Positions 1 through 6,469 of a stretch of DNA of 8,419 bases are shown here, one piece after another. The DNA is taken from assembly GCA_024860865.1 (NCBI GenBank), contig JACRDV010000114.1, positions 1 through 8,419 of the forward strand. Direction: 5' to 3'. The stretch's first letter is position 1. Every line of letters starts with the position of its first letter. The position numbers were made by a program, and so were the translations under genes. The notes beneath the pieces are model-generated. The model was not told where the DNA came from and made no database searches. It was given only the letters and a program-made list of their open reading frames with translations. Source of the stretch: Methanobacteriota archaeon. GTDB taxonomy: Archaea; JACRDV01.

Positions 1-197
1 CTTTTTTCTAACTTGAAAGCACTTATGGGTAGAATATCTAATTATCCAATGAGAAAATAACTTTAAACAAAAGTAGGTCGCACTCGTGGAATACCAAATG
101 TTAGGATTTTTCTTAGGTGGATGAAGGAGCTAAATACATACGTTTAATAAATATTGCTGAATTCGGCGTTAATTATCATGTCATAGTTATTGCATGC

Positions 198-223
198 CCA
201 ACCCTCGCATTTAGGGCAGTTGG
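198..223 (-). other. Second hairpin just downstream of the SECIS
   Basis: CCAA pairs with TTGG and CCCT with AGGG, enclosing a 7-base loop, with a 3-base bulge (CTG in the minus-strand RNA) on one side. It abuts the SECIS, sharing base 223. It may stabilise the 3' end or help transcription stop, but no oligo-U tract follows directly. In the remaining stretch (1-197) I see no gene, only AT-rich sequence. Confidence 0.4.
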
Positions 224-252
224 CTCACAGGTCCTATTGGTTCCCTATGAGC
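223..252 (-). promoter_or_regulatory. Archaeal-type SECIS element at the 3' end of the hdrA-mvhD message
   Basis: On the minus strand the 30 bases fold into a 9-bp lower stem, GCTCATAGG with CCTGTGAGC (one U-G pair). Above it is an asymmetric internal loop with GAA on the 5' side and A on the 3' side. Two GC pairs (CC with GG) and the tetraloop AATA cap it. A GAA/A internal loop under a short GC-rich capped stem is the known archaeal SECIS signature, usually in the 3' untranslated region. It begins one base after the third UGA of mvhD and includes the backup UAG. It probably serves the UGAs of mvhD, and possibly hdrA if both are on one transcript. The fold is by eye, without energy calculation. 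Confidence 0.9.
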
Positions 253-649
253 ATCATCCTTTTAATGGATTTAAGCCCAATTTTTGGACCATTTCGGTCA
301 TTTCTTTTACCGCTTCAACGAATTTATCTGCTTCAGCTGAAGTTATGAAATATATGTTGACTCTATCGCTTCCAAGTCCAAGATCTGCGAGCAAGCGTTT
401 AGTTAAAAGCACTCGCCTTTCAGCTGCGATATTTCCGCTGGTATATCCACACTCGCCTTTCTTTCATCCCACAACCATAACTCCATCAGCGCCTTTTTCA
501 ATAGCCCTCAGCAACAATGGAACATCGATGATCCCTGTGCATGGAACTCTGATTATTCGAACAGCAGATGCATATTGAGCTCTTGAAACTCCTGCTAAAT
601 CAGCGGCAGCATAACCTCACTTATAACATGCAAAACAAATTATCTTTAT
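245..649 (-). CDS. mvhD: MvhD/VhuD-type electron-transfer subunit, selenoprotein with two or three UGA (Sec) codons
   Basis: This is the small iron-sulfur subunit that passes electrons between a [NiFe] hydrogenase or formate dehydrogenase and HdrA. It has no plain ORF because UGA interrupts the frame, but reading UGA as U gives a full MvhD. Numbering from codon 649, CFACYKUGY (C5, C8, U11) matches the methanogen C-x-x-C-S-Y segment. It is followed by ADLAGVSRAQY, RIIRVPCTG (C37), ADGVMVVGU (U62), GECGYTSGN (C67), AERRVLLTKRLL and KKLG-like LGLNPLKG. U11 and U62 stand exactly where the family has Cys. A third in-frame UGA (254-256) follows NPLKG, then Cys-Ser-UAG. It may be the real stop, giving 131 residues, or a Sec, giving 134. 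The start is unresolved: after the in-frame UAA at 671-673 there is no AUG, GUG or UUG before the conserved region. The end given uses AUA at 647-649, 10 bases after GAGGTG (660-665), which overlaps the end of hdrA. Family identity is near certain; both ends are uncertain. Confidence 0.93.
254..256 (-). other. Third in-frame UGA of mvhD: stop or C-terminal Sec
   Basis: The codon follows NPLKG, about where MvhD proteins end, and lies one base before the SECIS stem. Two codons later, inside the stem, is UAG (245-247). Read as Sec it would give a C-terminal Gly-Sec-Cys-Ser. A termination role is equally possible, because a ribosome at this codon would probably disturb the SECIS. Confidence 0.5.
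464..466 (-). other. In-frame UGA, probable selenocysteine codon (MvhD U62)
   Basis: The codon sits in VVG-U-KKGEC, where methanogen MvhD has the Cys of a VAGC-x3-DC motif. It is 51 codons after the first UGA in the same frame, with MvhD sequence continuing to the C-terminus. Confidence 0.92.
617..619 (-). other. In-frame UGA, probable selenocysteine codon (MvhD U11)
   Basis: The codon lies between CYK and GYAAADLAG, in the position of the second Cys of the MvhD C-x-x-C motif. The reading frame stays MvhD-like on both sides, so this is recoding and not termination. Confidence 0.92.
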
Positions 650-656
650 CCCAAGT

Positions 657-3600
657 CTACACCTCGCTCTTTAGCAATGCTTCTAATTGAGCAATTAATT
701 GTTTATCTCTGTAATATCTTAATATCGCTGCTCCAGTTGGACAAGCGCCAGCACAGATTCCACAACCTTGGCAGAGAACTTCATTTACTTTTGCAAATCT
801 CTTTTTGTCAACTAATACCATTTCAATCGCACCATATGGGCAAACTCGTTTGCAGATCGCACATGATATGCAAGCATCTTTATCAATTATTGCTTTTATG
901 AGTTCGAGTTCAATTTGTCCCATTTTAAGAGGAATTAAAGCCGCAGATGCTGCTCCTTTAGCTTGTGCAACTGTATCGCTGATGTCCTTAGGAAATTGAG
1001 CACAACCGCATATGTAAATTCCTGATTTTCTAGTATCTAATGGGCCAAGTTTTGGATGGGACTCCTCGAAGAAGCCATCCGGTGAAAGAGTTAGCCCTAG
1101 TTTGTCAGCAAGCTCCTTTGTTCCAGGCGATGGTACAAGTGGGCAAGATAATACAACATAATCAGATTCAAGATCCAGCTCACTGCTGAGGAATTGGTCG
1201 AAAATTTTTAAAGATATTTTTTGCCCGTTAGGTTCAATACGAGGTGGATTATTAGAATGAAAATTTAAAAATGCAACTCCCATTTCTTGGGCTTTCAGGT
1301 AATACTCTTCCATCCCTCGGCCATTAGCAATAATGTCTTGATAACATACATAAACATCAGCGTGTGGATATTTCTCTTTAATAAGTTGTGCATTCTTCAA
1401 AGCAGTGTTGCAACATATTCTTGAGCAATATTTTCTCCCTTTAGTTTCACGGGCTCCAACGCATTGAATCATTGCGATAATTTTAGGATTTCCCAGTTTA
1501 TTTTGTTTTAATAACTGTTCTAATTGCAATTGCGTTATGATGTTTGGATGTGTTCCGAATCCATATTTTCCAATTGGAGTAAACTCTTGCGCTCCAGTAG
1601 CTACTATAATTACACCCGCTTTCAATTTGGTCCCATTTGGGCCTAATTTAACTTCAAAATCTCCAATATTACCTTTTACTTCATCTAAAGTGGTTGAGGT
1701 ATGCAGTATAATATTTGGGTCACTCTTTACCTGCTTAATTAGGGATTCAATTATTACAGCAGCATTTTCATTAGTTGGGGAGACTTTGTTCAATTTGGTT
1801 ACAATTCCTCCTACATCTTTTTGCATTTCTACAACATTCACTTTAAATCCTTGATTTGCAATTTCAAGTGCTGCTGTTAGTCCAGCTACTCCTCCTCCGA
1901 TAACTAATGCACTAGGTTCAACTGATACGATTTTTGACGGCACTATTTCTAAGAATTTAGCTCGAGCAACTGCAGCTCGCACAAGTTCTTTTGCCTTATC
2001 AGTTGCAGCTTTTCGGTCATACATATGAGTCCAAGAATCATGTTCCCGAATATTTGCCATTTCGAAGTAATATGGACTCAAGCCAGCTTGACGAAGAGCA
2101 TTTCTAAAAGTTTGCTCGTGCATTTTAGGTGAGCAGGCAGCAACAACTATGCGATTAAGATCTAGTTCCTTCACTTTTTCTCTAATTTTAGCCTGTGCAG
2201 GTTCAGAACACATAAAGAGGTCATCAGTAGAAAAAACGACATCTGGCAAAGACTTAGCATATTCAACGACTTTTGAGATGTCAACTGTTCCTGCTATATT
2301 TATGCCACAATGACAAACAAAAACTCCAATTCGTGCTTTATCAGGTGGTATTTCTTCGTACTCAACTTTCTTAACTTCCATAACTTTGGTAGGCTTTCCT
2401 AAGGAATTAGCAGCTGCACAGGCGGCAGCGCGTCCTTGAGCAACTGAATCTGGAATATCCTTTGGACCTTGGGCCAAACCAGCCAAAAATATGCCTTCCT
2501 TTGGTGTGGCAACTGGATTACTCTTTAAATTAAATTCTCTGAAGAAACCATCTTGAGCAAGCTCTATTCCAAGTTTTTTTGCCATTTCTGATTGATTTTT
2601 AGTTTTAATTAAGCCAGCTGATAACACAACTAGGTCGGCTTGTAATTCAATTACTTCATTGGTTATAGTGTTTATAGCTTTTACAAAGAGATTTTTTGTT
2701 AAAGAGTCTTCTATTATTTGCGCTACTCGTCCGCGAATATATTTTACCCCAAATTGTTGCTCTGCGCGCTTGCGATATTCTTCATAACCTTTACCATATG
2801 CTCTAAGATCCAAATAACATACGTAAACTTCGGCAGATGGATCATGTTGTTTAATTAGCTGAGCATTTTTAGTCGCAAACATACAACAAACGCGAGAACA
2901 GTATTGATTCGTTTTTTGATCGCGAGAACCGACACATTGAATAAAAATAACTCTTTTAGGCTCTTTTCCATCTGACAAGCGCTTTAGATTACCTTGTGTC
3001 GGCCCGGTAGGAGAGAGCATTCTTTCAAGTTGGAGAGTTGTAATTACATTTTCATAAACACCATAGCCATATTCTTTCTTAATGTGCGGATCGAACTCAT
3101 CAAATCCAGTTGCAACAATAATCGCATTTACATTTAAAGTAATTTCTTGTGATCGTTGGTCAAGATTTATTGCATCAGGGTCACAAACATCAATACACAG
3201 ACCGCAACCAATACAAAAATCCTGGTCAATTGTATATATTAGTGGAACTGCTTGCGGAAATGGAACATAAATTGCTTTTCGTACACCCAAACCTACTTCA
3301 AATTCATTTGGTATTTCTATTGGGCAAACTTCGGGGCACAAACCACAACCAGTGCACTTTTTTTCGTCAACATATCTGGACTTCTTAAGTATTTTAATAG
3401 CAAAATTACCTGCACTACTGGTTACTTCCTGCACTTCAGAGTAGGTGAGGAGATTGAGATTCGGATGGCGGGCTGCTTCAACTAATTTTGCGGCTAAAAT
3501 TCACATAGCACAGTCATCGGTAGGGAAAGTCTTATTTAGCTGAGCCATTCGGCCGCCTAAGCTTGGGCTTCTTTCAACTAGATGCACCTGATAGCCTTGG

Positions 3601-3668
3601 TTTGCTAAATCAAGCGCAGCCGTTATGCCTGCTATTCCTCCACCGATAACTAAAACCGATTTTTCCAT
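657..3668 (-). CDS. hdrA: Heterodisulfide reductase subunit A (HdrA), duplicated 1003-residue form, selenoprotein
   Basis: HdrA is the flavin subunit of the cytoplasmic electron-bifurcating heterodisulfide reductase. Here UGA at codon 56 (3501-3503) is read through, so the protein starts at AUG 3666-3668 behind GGAGGT five bases upstream. Residues 1 to about 440 form a first FAD/NAD thioredoxin-reductase-like module: VIGGGIAG at 7-14, then TDDCAMU at 50-56. It contains an inserted ferredoxin (C105, C108, C111, C115 and C152, C155, C158, C162) and the cluster motif C245, C257, C261, C262. Then comes the HdrA N-domain (C452-H-C454-G, C487, C512) and a second FAD module (IGGG at 590-593) that lacks the inserted ferredoxin. 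A C-terminal ferredoxin follows (C933, C936, C939, C943 and C966, C969, C972, C976). In the second module the DCxxU motif has become N635-x-x-V638. The stop UAG lies 7 bases before the AUA assigned to mvhD. Identity is certain from the motifs; Sec decoding is strongly supported by the downstream SECIS. Confidence 0.95.
3501..3503 (-). other. In-frame UGA, probable selenocysteine codon (HdrA U56)
   Basis: It occurs in PTDDCAM-U-ILAAKL, matching the HdrA Asp-Cys-x-x-Cys motif near the FAD, a position known to be Sec in some methanogens. The frame upstream (good Shine-Dalgarno, AUG, Rossmann glycines) and downstream is unbroken HdrA. Confidence 0.93.
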
Positions 3669-3673
3669 CTAAT

Positions 3674-3679
3674 ACCTCC
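3674..3679 (-). promoter_or_regulatory. Shine-Dalgarno site of hdrA
   Basis: GGAGGT lies five bases before AUG 3668. It decides the start: translation begins upstream of the UGA, not at the internal GUG at 3432-3434 that opens the uninterrupted part of the frame. Confidence 0.85.
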
Positions 3680-3751
3680 AGCTTAAGCTCAATTTCTCCT
3701 TTGCTCATTTTCAGCAGCTGAAATCGAGTCGGGCTTGACCAACTCTCCTGT

Positions 3752-3772
3752 GCGATCCATATAGGTTCTCGC
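3752..3772 (-). promoter_or_regulatory. SECIS-like hairpin in the hdrA leader
   Basis: The minus-strand RNA has GCGA, then GAA, then CC, loop TATAT, GG, A and TCGC. This is a 4-bp lower stem, the GAA/A internal loop and a 2-bp GC cap stem, the same core as the SECIS at 223-252. It is 84 bases before the hdrA AUG and between the 88-codon gene and hdrA. A SECIS in a 5' leader is known for the Methanocaldococcus jannaschii fdhA gene. The lower stem is short (the next pair is a C-A mismatch), so chance similarity cannot be excluded. Confidence 0.45.
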
Positions 3773-3803
3773 GCTTTCATAGCGATTTCAGACAGCTTTC
3801 TCC

Positions 3804-4070
3804 CTAGGATTGTTTGAGCTTTGCTGCCGATATTTTTATTAATGAACCCAATTCATCTGCGAGAGCTTGCATTTCATCCTTTAAGAATTCTTCTATGGTT
3901 TTTTCTGAGCTAAGTATTTTAGCCAGTTCCTTTAGAACTTTACATTTCCCTCTCACACTATGTAACTTCTGCTGAACAAATATCGGAGGCCCTTTAGCAA
4001 GCTCATCTTCAGCCACTTTTTCAAGGGTTTCTATGTCTTCTAACAACTCTTTTGCTTTCAATTCTACCAC
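3804..4070 (-). CDS. Unrecognised 88-residue helical protein upstream of hdrA
   Basis: I do not recognise this protein. It is charged and leucine-rich (ELKAKELLEDIETLEKV, later LKELAKILSSEKTIEEFLKDEM) and looks almost wholly alpha-helical, possibly coiled coil, with one Cys and no membrane segment. The start is GUG at 4068-4070. No AUG lies in frame below the upstream UGA at 4092-4094 and no Shine-Dalgarno is visible, so translation may be leaderless, perhaps from this GUG or from the UUG at 4059-4061. The stop is UAG. The gap to hdrA is 135 bases and holds the SECIS-like hairpin. It could be cotranscribed with hdrA and mvhD, and a link to the Hdr complex is only positional inference. Confidence 0.7.
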   Translation of the reverse strand: MVELKAKELLEDIETLEKVAEDELAKGPPIFVQQKLHSVRGKCKVLKELAKILSSEKTIEEFLKDEMQALADELGSLIKISAAKLKQS

Positions 4071-4084
4071 ACATAATGAAAAAA

Positions 4085-4092
4085 TATTTATT
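4085..4092 (+). promoter_or_regulatory. Possible TATA box for the metallophosphoesterase gene
   Basis: TATTTATT preceded by an A-rich run lies about 33 bases before AUG 4121, suitable for a start of transcription a few bases before the gene. It lies in the 50-base divergent gap shared with the minus-strand 88-residue gene. No experimental support. Confidence 0.35.
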
Positions 4093-4120
4093 CACAGTCA
4101 AAGTCTTTTTGGTAGATAAT

Positions 4121-4783
4121 ATGCGTATTCTAGTTATATCTGATATTCATGGGGCCAGGTTTGTCCCTTCTTTGGTAAGGAATTACTTAAAAAAAGAAAC
4201 TATTGATTGCATAGCAATTAACGGTGATATTACTAATTTTGGGCCTTTATCTGTAGCTGAAGAAATTCTTAGTGAAATTACAGACAGCGGTATCCTAACT
4301 TTGGTTGTTCCAGGAAATTGCGATCCAAAAGATATCCTAAATATCATTGATGATTCACCAGCATCAAATCTTCACGGCAAAAGTGAAATTATTAAAAATA
4401 TAGCTTTTGCTGGACTTGGCGGCTCTAACATAACTCCATTTAACACACCTTTTGAGCTAACTGAAGAAGAAATTGAAACGACCTTGAGTAAGGCTTTGGC
4501 TGGTATAGAGGAAATTCCTACAAAAATTTTAATTACACATGCTCCACCGAAAAATACTCGTGCAGATGTTACCGGTTCGGGAATGCATGTGGGCAGCAAT
4601 AGTATTAGAAAAATTGTAGAAGATTTTCAACCATCAGTTTTGATCTGTGCGCACATTCATGAGGCAAGAGTAATTGATAAACTTAATAATACAATTATTG
4701 TGAATCCAGGTGAAGCCTCCAAAAGAAGAGCAGCTTTAATTCAGGTAGAGAAAGAGACTAGTGCGAAATTAATTGAGCTTTAA
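4121..4783 (+). CDS. YfcE-like calcineurin-type metallophosphoesterase
   Basis: A cytoplasmic two-metal phosphoesterase of 220 residues. All five family blocks are present: D8-I-H10, G35-D36-x-x-N39, G65-N66-C67-D68, H140 in ITHAPP, and H178-I-H180 in CAHIHEARV, followed by NPGEAS. The size and the closing NPGE motif are typical of the small archaeal/bacterial YfcE/MJ0936 group of phosphodiesterases. The natural substrate is unknown. I chose AUG 4121 because MRILVISDIHG is the usual beginning of the fold. An upstream AUG-free extension from 4052 would overlap the divergent gene and adds a non-conserved hydrophobic stretch. No clear Shine-Dalgarno precedes it, so it may be leaderless. It is transcribed away from the hdrA group. 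Ends in UAA. Confidence 0.88.
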   Translation: MRILVISDIHGARFVPSLVRNYLKKETIDCIAINGDITNFGPLSVAEEILSEITDSGILTLVVPGNCDPKDILNIIDDSPASNLHGKSEIIKNIAFAGLGGSNITPFNTPFELTEEEIETTLSKALAGIEEIPTKILITHAPPKNTRADVTGSGMHVGSNSIRKIVEDFQPSVLICAHIHEARVIDKLNNTIIVNPGEASKRRAALIQVEKETSAKLIEL

Positions 4784-4793
4784 TTCAGTCATA

Positions 4794-5015
4794 ATGCTTG
4801 CTTCTAAGAAAATTTACTTTCGATGACCTCTCTCTTACAAAGGAATTTCAAAAGCAATCGAGAGGCGCCAGAATTTTTCGATTATGCGGTCTTATGCTTG
4901 CCTTCTTTCCCGAAAATCGAGAAGTTTGGCAAAATTTGAAATATACGAAACAATCGCTACCCATTATAAAAAGGATTTGATGGACCAAATCCTATTAGTA
5001 ATTCAAGAAAATTAG
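4794..5015 (+). CDS. Possible small ORF with one in-frame UGA (candidate selenoprotein, doubtful)
   Basis: The gap between the metallophosphoesterase and the DsrE-like gene is open in one frame from AUG 4794 to UAG 5013-5015, except for one UGA at codon 11 (4824-4826). Read through, it gives 73 residues: IYFR-U-PLSYKGISKAIE near the start and TIATHYKKDLMDQILLVIQE at the end. It would fit between its neighbours with spacings of 10 and 18 bases. U-P-L-S plus K-x-x-x-K-A faintly recalls the C-P-x-P start of TusA, a common partner of DsrE proteins, but the usual R-G-x-x before it and the second Pro are missing. I see no SECIS on this strand, no Shine-Dalgarno, and a shorter frame from UUG 4798 is also open. 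It may be non-coding or a gene remnant. Confidence 0.2.
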
Positions 5016-5033
5016 AGAAATTGAGGTGAATAG

Positions 5034-5444
5034 ATGAAAAAGGTATCAGTGATGTGTTTTCATGATGAGCTTTGCCAAGTTTTTAATGCGTTAATGACTG
5101 CTCTAAGCCTGCTTCGCTCTGGTTCAGATGTTACAGTATTCTTCGGGTCTCGCGGTATAAATGCTGTACACAAGCAAAAAATAAAAGAGTTAAAGTGTAT
5201 GCCGGATGCACCAAAAGAAATAAGTGACGCTGTCATGAAAAAAATGGAGGAGATGGCGCTACCAACCGCAGAAGATTTGTTGACTATGCTTTTAGCAGAG
5301 GGCGCACTAGTTCTAGCATGCCCCTTAAATAGAGACGTATTCGGTTTCAAAGACTGGGATTTCGTAGAGGGCGTAAAAATAGCTGATCCATCAACATATT
5401 ACACAGAAATAGTCATGAAGGCAGACATGAACCTGACATTTTGA
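5034..5444 (+). CDS. DsrE/DsrF-like (DsrE2-type, peroxiredoxin-like) family protein
   Basis: A small soluble protein of 136 residues from the DsrE superfamily, whose members carry sulfur on a conserved Cys or act in redox chemistry. The order fits DsrE2-type proteins: first beta strand KKVSVMCFHDE (C8, C14), a helix, VTVFFGSRGI, a variable charged middle with PTAEDLLTMLL, and LVLACPLNRDVFGF with C96 at the usual active position. It closes with VEGVKIADPSTYYTEIVMKADMNLTF. There is no membrane segment. AUG 5034 is supported by GAGGTG six bases upstream. The stop is UGA, followed at once by an in-frame UAA. Its exact sulfur or selenium partner cannot be told. No dsrAB or tusA gene is clearly present. 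Confidence 0.85.
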   Translation: MKKVSVMCFHDELCQVFNALMTALSLLRSGSDVTVFFGSRGINAVHKQKIKELKCMPDAPKEISDAVMKKMEEMALPTAEDLLTMLLAEGALVLACPLNRDVFGFKDWDFVEGVKIADPSTYYTEIVMKADMNLTF

Positions 5445-5531
5445 TAATCGAACTAAGAAAATGAGTAATTATAATAAATTGAATACAATTGTTAAAGGAA
5501 AAAAGTCTAAGGCAACTAAAAAATATGTCTC

Positions 5532-5538
5532 TTTTTTT
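5532..5538 (+). terminator. Oligo-T tract, possible archaeal terminator after the DsrE-like gene
   Basis: A run of seven T on the plus strand, 88 bases after the DsrE-like stop and before the methyltransferase gene. Archaeal RNA polymerase commonly stops at oligo-T without a hairpin. The 146-base gap otherwise holds only AT-rich sequence and a TATA-like GATATACT around 5555 that could start the next transcript. Confidence 0.4.
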
Positions 5539-5590
5539 CACCATTCCTACTGGGGATATACTCGCAGTTTTCACATTTGATTATCAGTAG

Positions 5591-6469
5591 TTGGGGAAGA
5601 GCTTGCAAATTTTTGATTATAAATCAACTGATCTTTCTAAACAGTTAGCACAAGAATATGGTTACGATGAATTTTTGATTCGAAGATACCTCACATTCTT
5701 TGGTCAGGAAGAAACTATCCAATTACTAGAAGCTAATGAAAGACCTCTCAAAACTTCAATATTGGTAAACACGCTAAGAATATCTGTTGATAGTTTAAAG
5801 TCACGCTTAGAGAGCAAAGGAATTAAACTTGAAAAAATTCCTTGGATTCCGAACGGATTTTGGGTTCTTGAAGCCCCTTTTTCAGTTGGAGCGACAACAG
5901 AGTATTTGCTTGGCCATTATTACTTGCAAGAAGCAGCTGCTATGTTGCCTGCTTTTGTTTTAGATCCAAAGCAAAATGAAGTTGTTATCGATATGTGCGC
6001 AGCTCCCGGCGGCAAAACAATTCAGCTAGCGCAGTTAATGGAAAACCATGGATGTATATTGGCACTTGAAGTTGATTTGCGCCGTACGAAAGCTTTGCGT
6101 TCAAATTTATCTAGATGTGGAGTTAAAAATGCTATTATTTTTAGAATGAGTGCATTAGATTTAACCCAGCTAGACGTTCAAGCTGATAAAATTCTTTTAG
6201 ATGCTCCATGCACTGGAGAGGGAGTAATTAGAAAAGACCCAACAAGAAAAAAGAGTCGAGGTCCACCTGATATCGAATTTTGCTCTGCGCTTCAAACGAA
6301 GTTGATTGATGTTGCTGTTAATTGCCTTAAAGAAGGTGGTATTTTGGTTTACTCAACTTGCTCGCTTGCTCCAGAGAAAAATGAGTTGGTAATTGATTAT
6401 GTAATCAAAAAACATAACTTGAAAGTCTTGCCAACCGAAATCGAAGTGGGTGAAAGCGCACTCACATGA
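5591..6469 (+). CDS. NOP2/Sun (NSUN) family RNA cytosine-5 methyltransferase
   Basis: An AdoMet-dependent enzyme that makes 5-methylcytosine in tRNA or rRNA, 292 residues. It shows the N-terminal RNA-binding part (LKTSILVNTLRIS near 53-65), YLQEAAAMLP at 111-120, the AdoMet loop DMCAAPGGKT at 134-143, motif IV DAPCTGEGVIRKDP with C207, and motif VI YSTCSLAPEKNE with the catalytic C257. It stops soon after VGESALT. The usual last 30-50 residues, ending in a GFFIAKL-like strand, are missing and are not visible in another frame nearby. The start is UUG, 5591 directly after an in-frame UAG or 5603. No strong Shine-Dalgarno is seen. The stop UGA overlaps the AUG of the next gene (ATGA), showing coupling with Nip7. 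Whether it is a tRNA or rRNA enzyme is undetermined. Confidence 0.9.
   Translation: MGKSLQIFDYKSTDLSKQLAQEYGYDEFLIRRYLTFFGQEETIQLLEANERPLKTSILVNTLRISVDSLKSRLESKGIKLEKIPWIPNGFWVLEAPFSVGATTEYLLGHYYLQEAAAMLPAFVLDPKQNEVVIDMCAAPGGKTIQLAQLMENHGCILALEVDLRRTKALRSNLSRCGVKNAIIFRMSALDLTQLDVQADKILLDAPCTGEGVIRKDPTRKKSRGPPDIEFCSALQTKLIDVAVNCLKEGGILVYSTCSLAPEKNELVIDYVIKKHNLKVLPTEIEVGESALT

Noticed and set aside
117-578. Plus-strand open frame of 153 codons opposite mvhD
   Set aside because: It is antisense to the clear MvhD sequence, whose motifs explain the region. The frame has no recognisable motifs.
657-3434. HdrA starting at the GUG 3432-3434 (925 residues)
   Set aside because: This would remove the FAD-binding glycine motif. 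The true start with GGAGGT lies 78 codons upstream through a UGA at a conserved Cys position.
3501-3503. The hdrA UGA as a nonsense mutation or sequencing error
   Set aside because: It falls exactly on a Cys/Sec position. The neighbouring mvhD has the same behaviour twice, and a SECIS is present, so error or pseudogene is much less likely.
3610-3780. 56-codon minus-strand frame (MKAREPIW...) in the hdrA leader
   Set aside because: It lacks a good Shine-Dalgarno and runs about 60 bases into hdrA out of frame. It overlaps the SECIS-like hairpin. If it were real, the hairpin claim would weaken.
4798-4980. 60-codon plus-strand frame from UUG
   Set aside because: No motif, no Shine-Dalgarno. It competes with the UGA-containing frame in the same gap, and neither is secure.
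5461-5580. 39-codon basic ORF (MSNYNKLN...) between the DsrE-like and methyltransferase genes
   Set aside because: It contains the oligo-T tract, has no Shine-Dalgarno and no recognisable sequence. It is probably chance.
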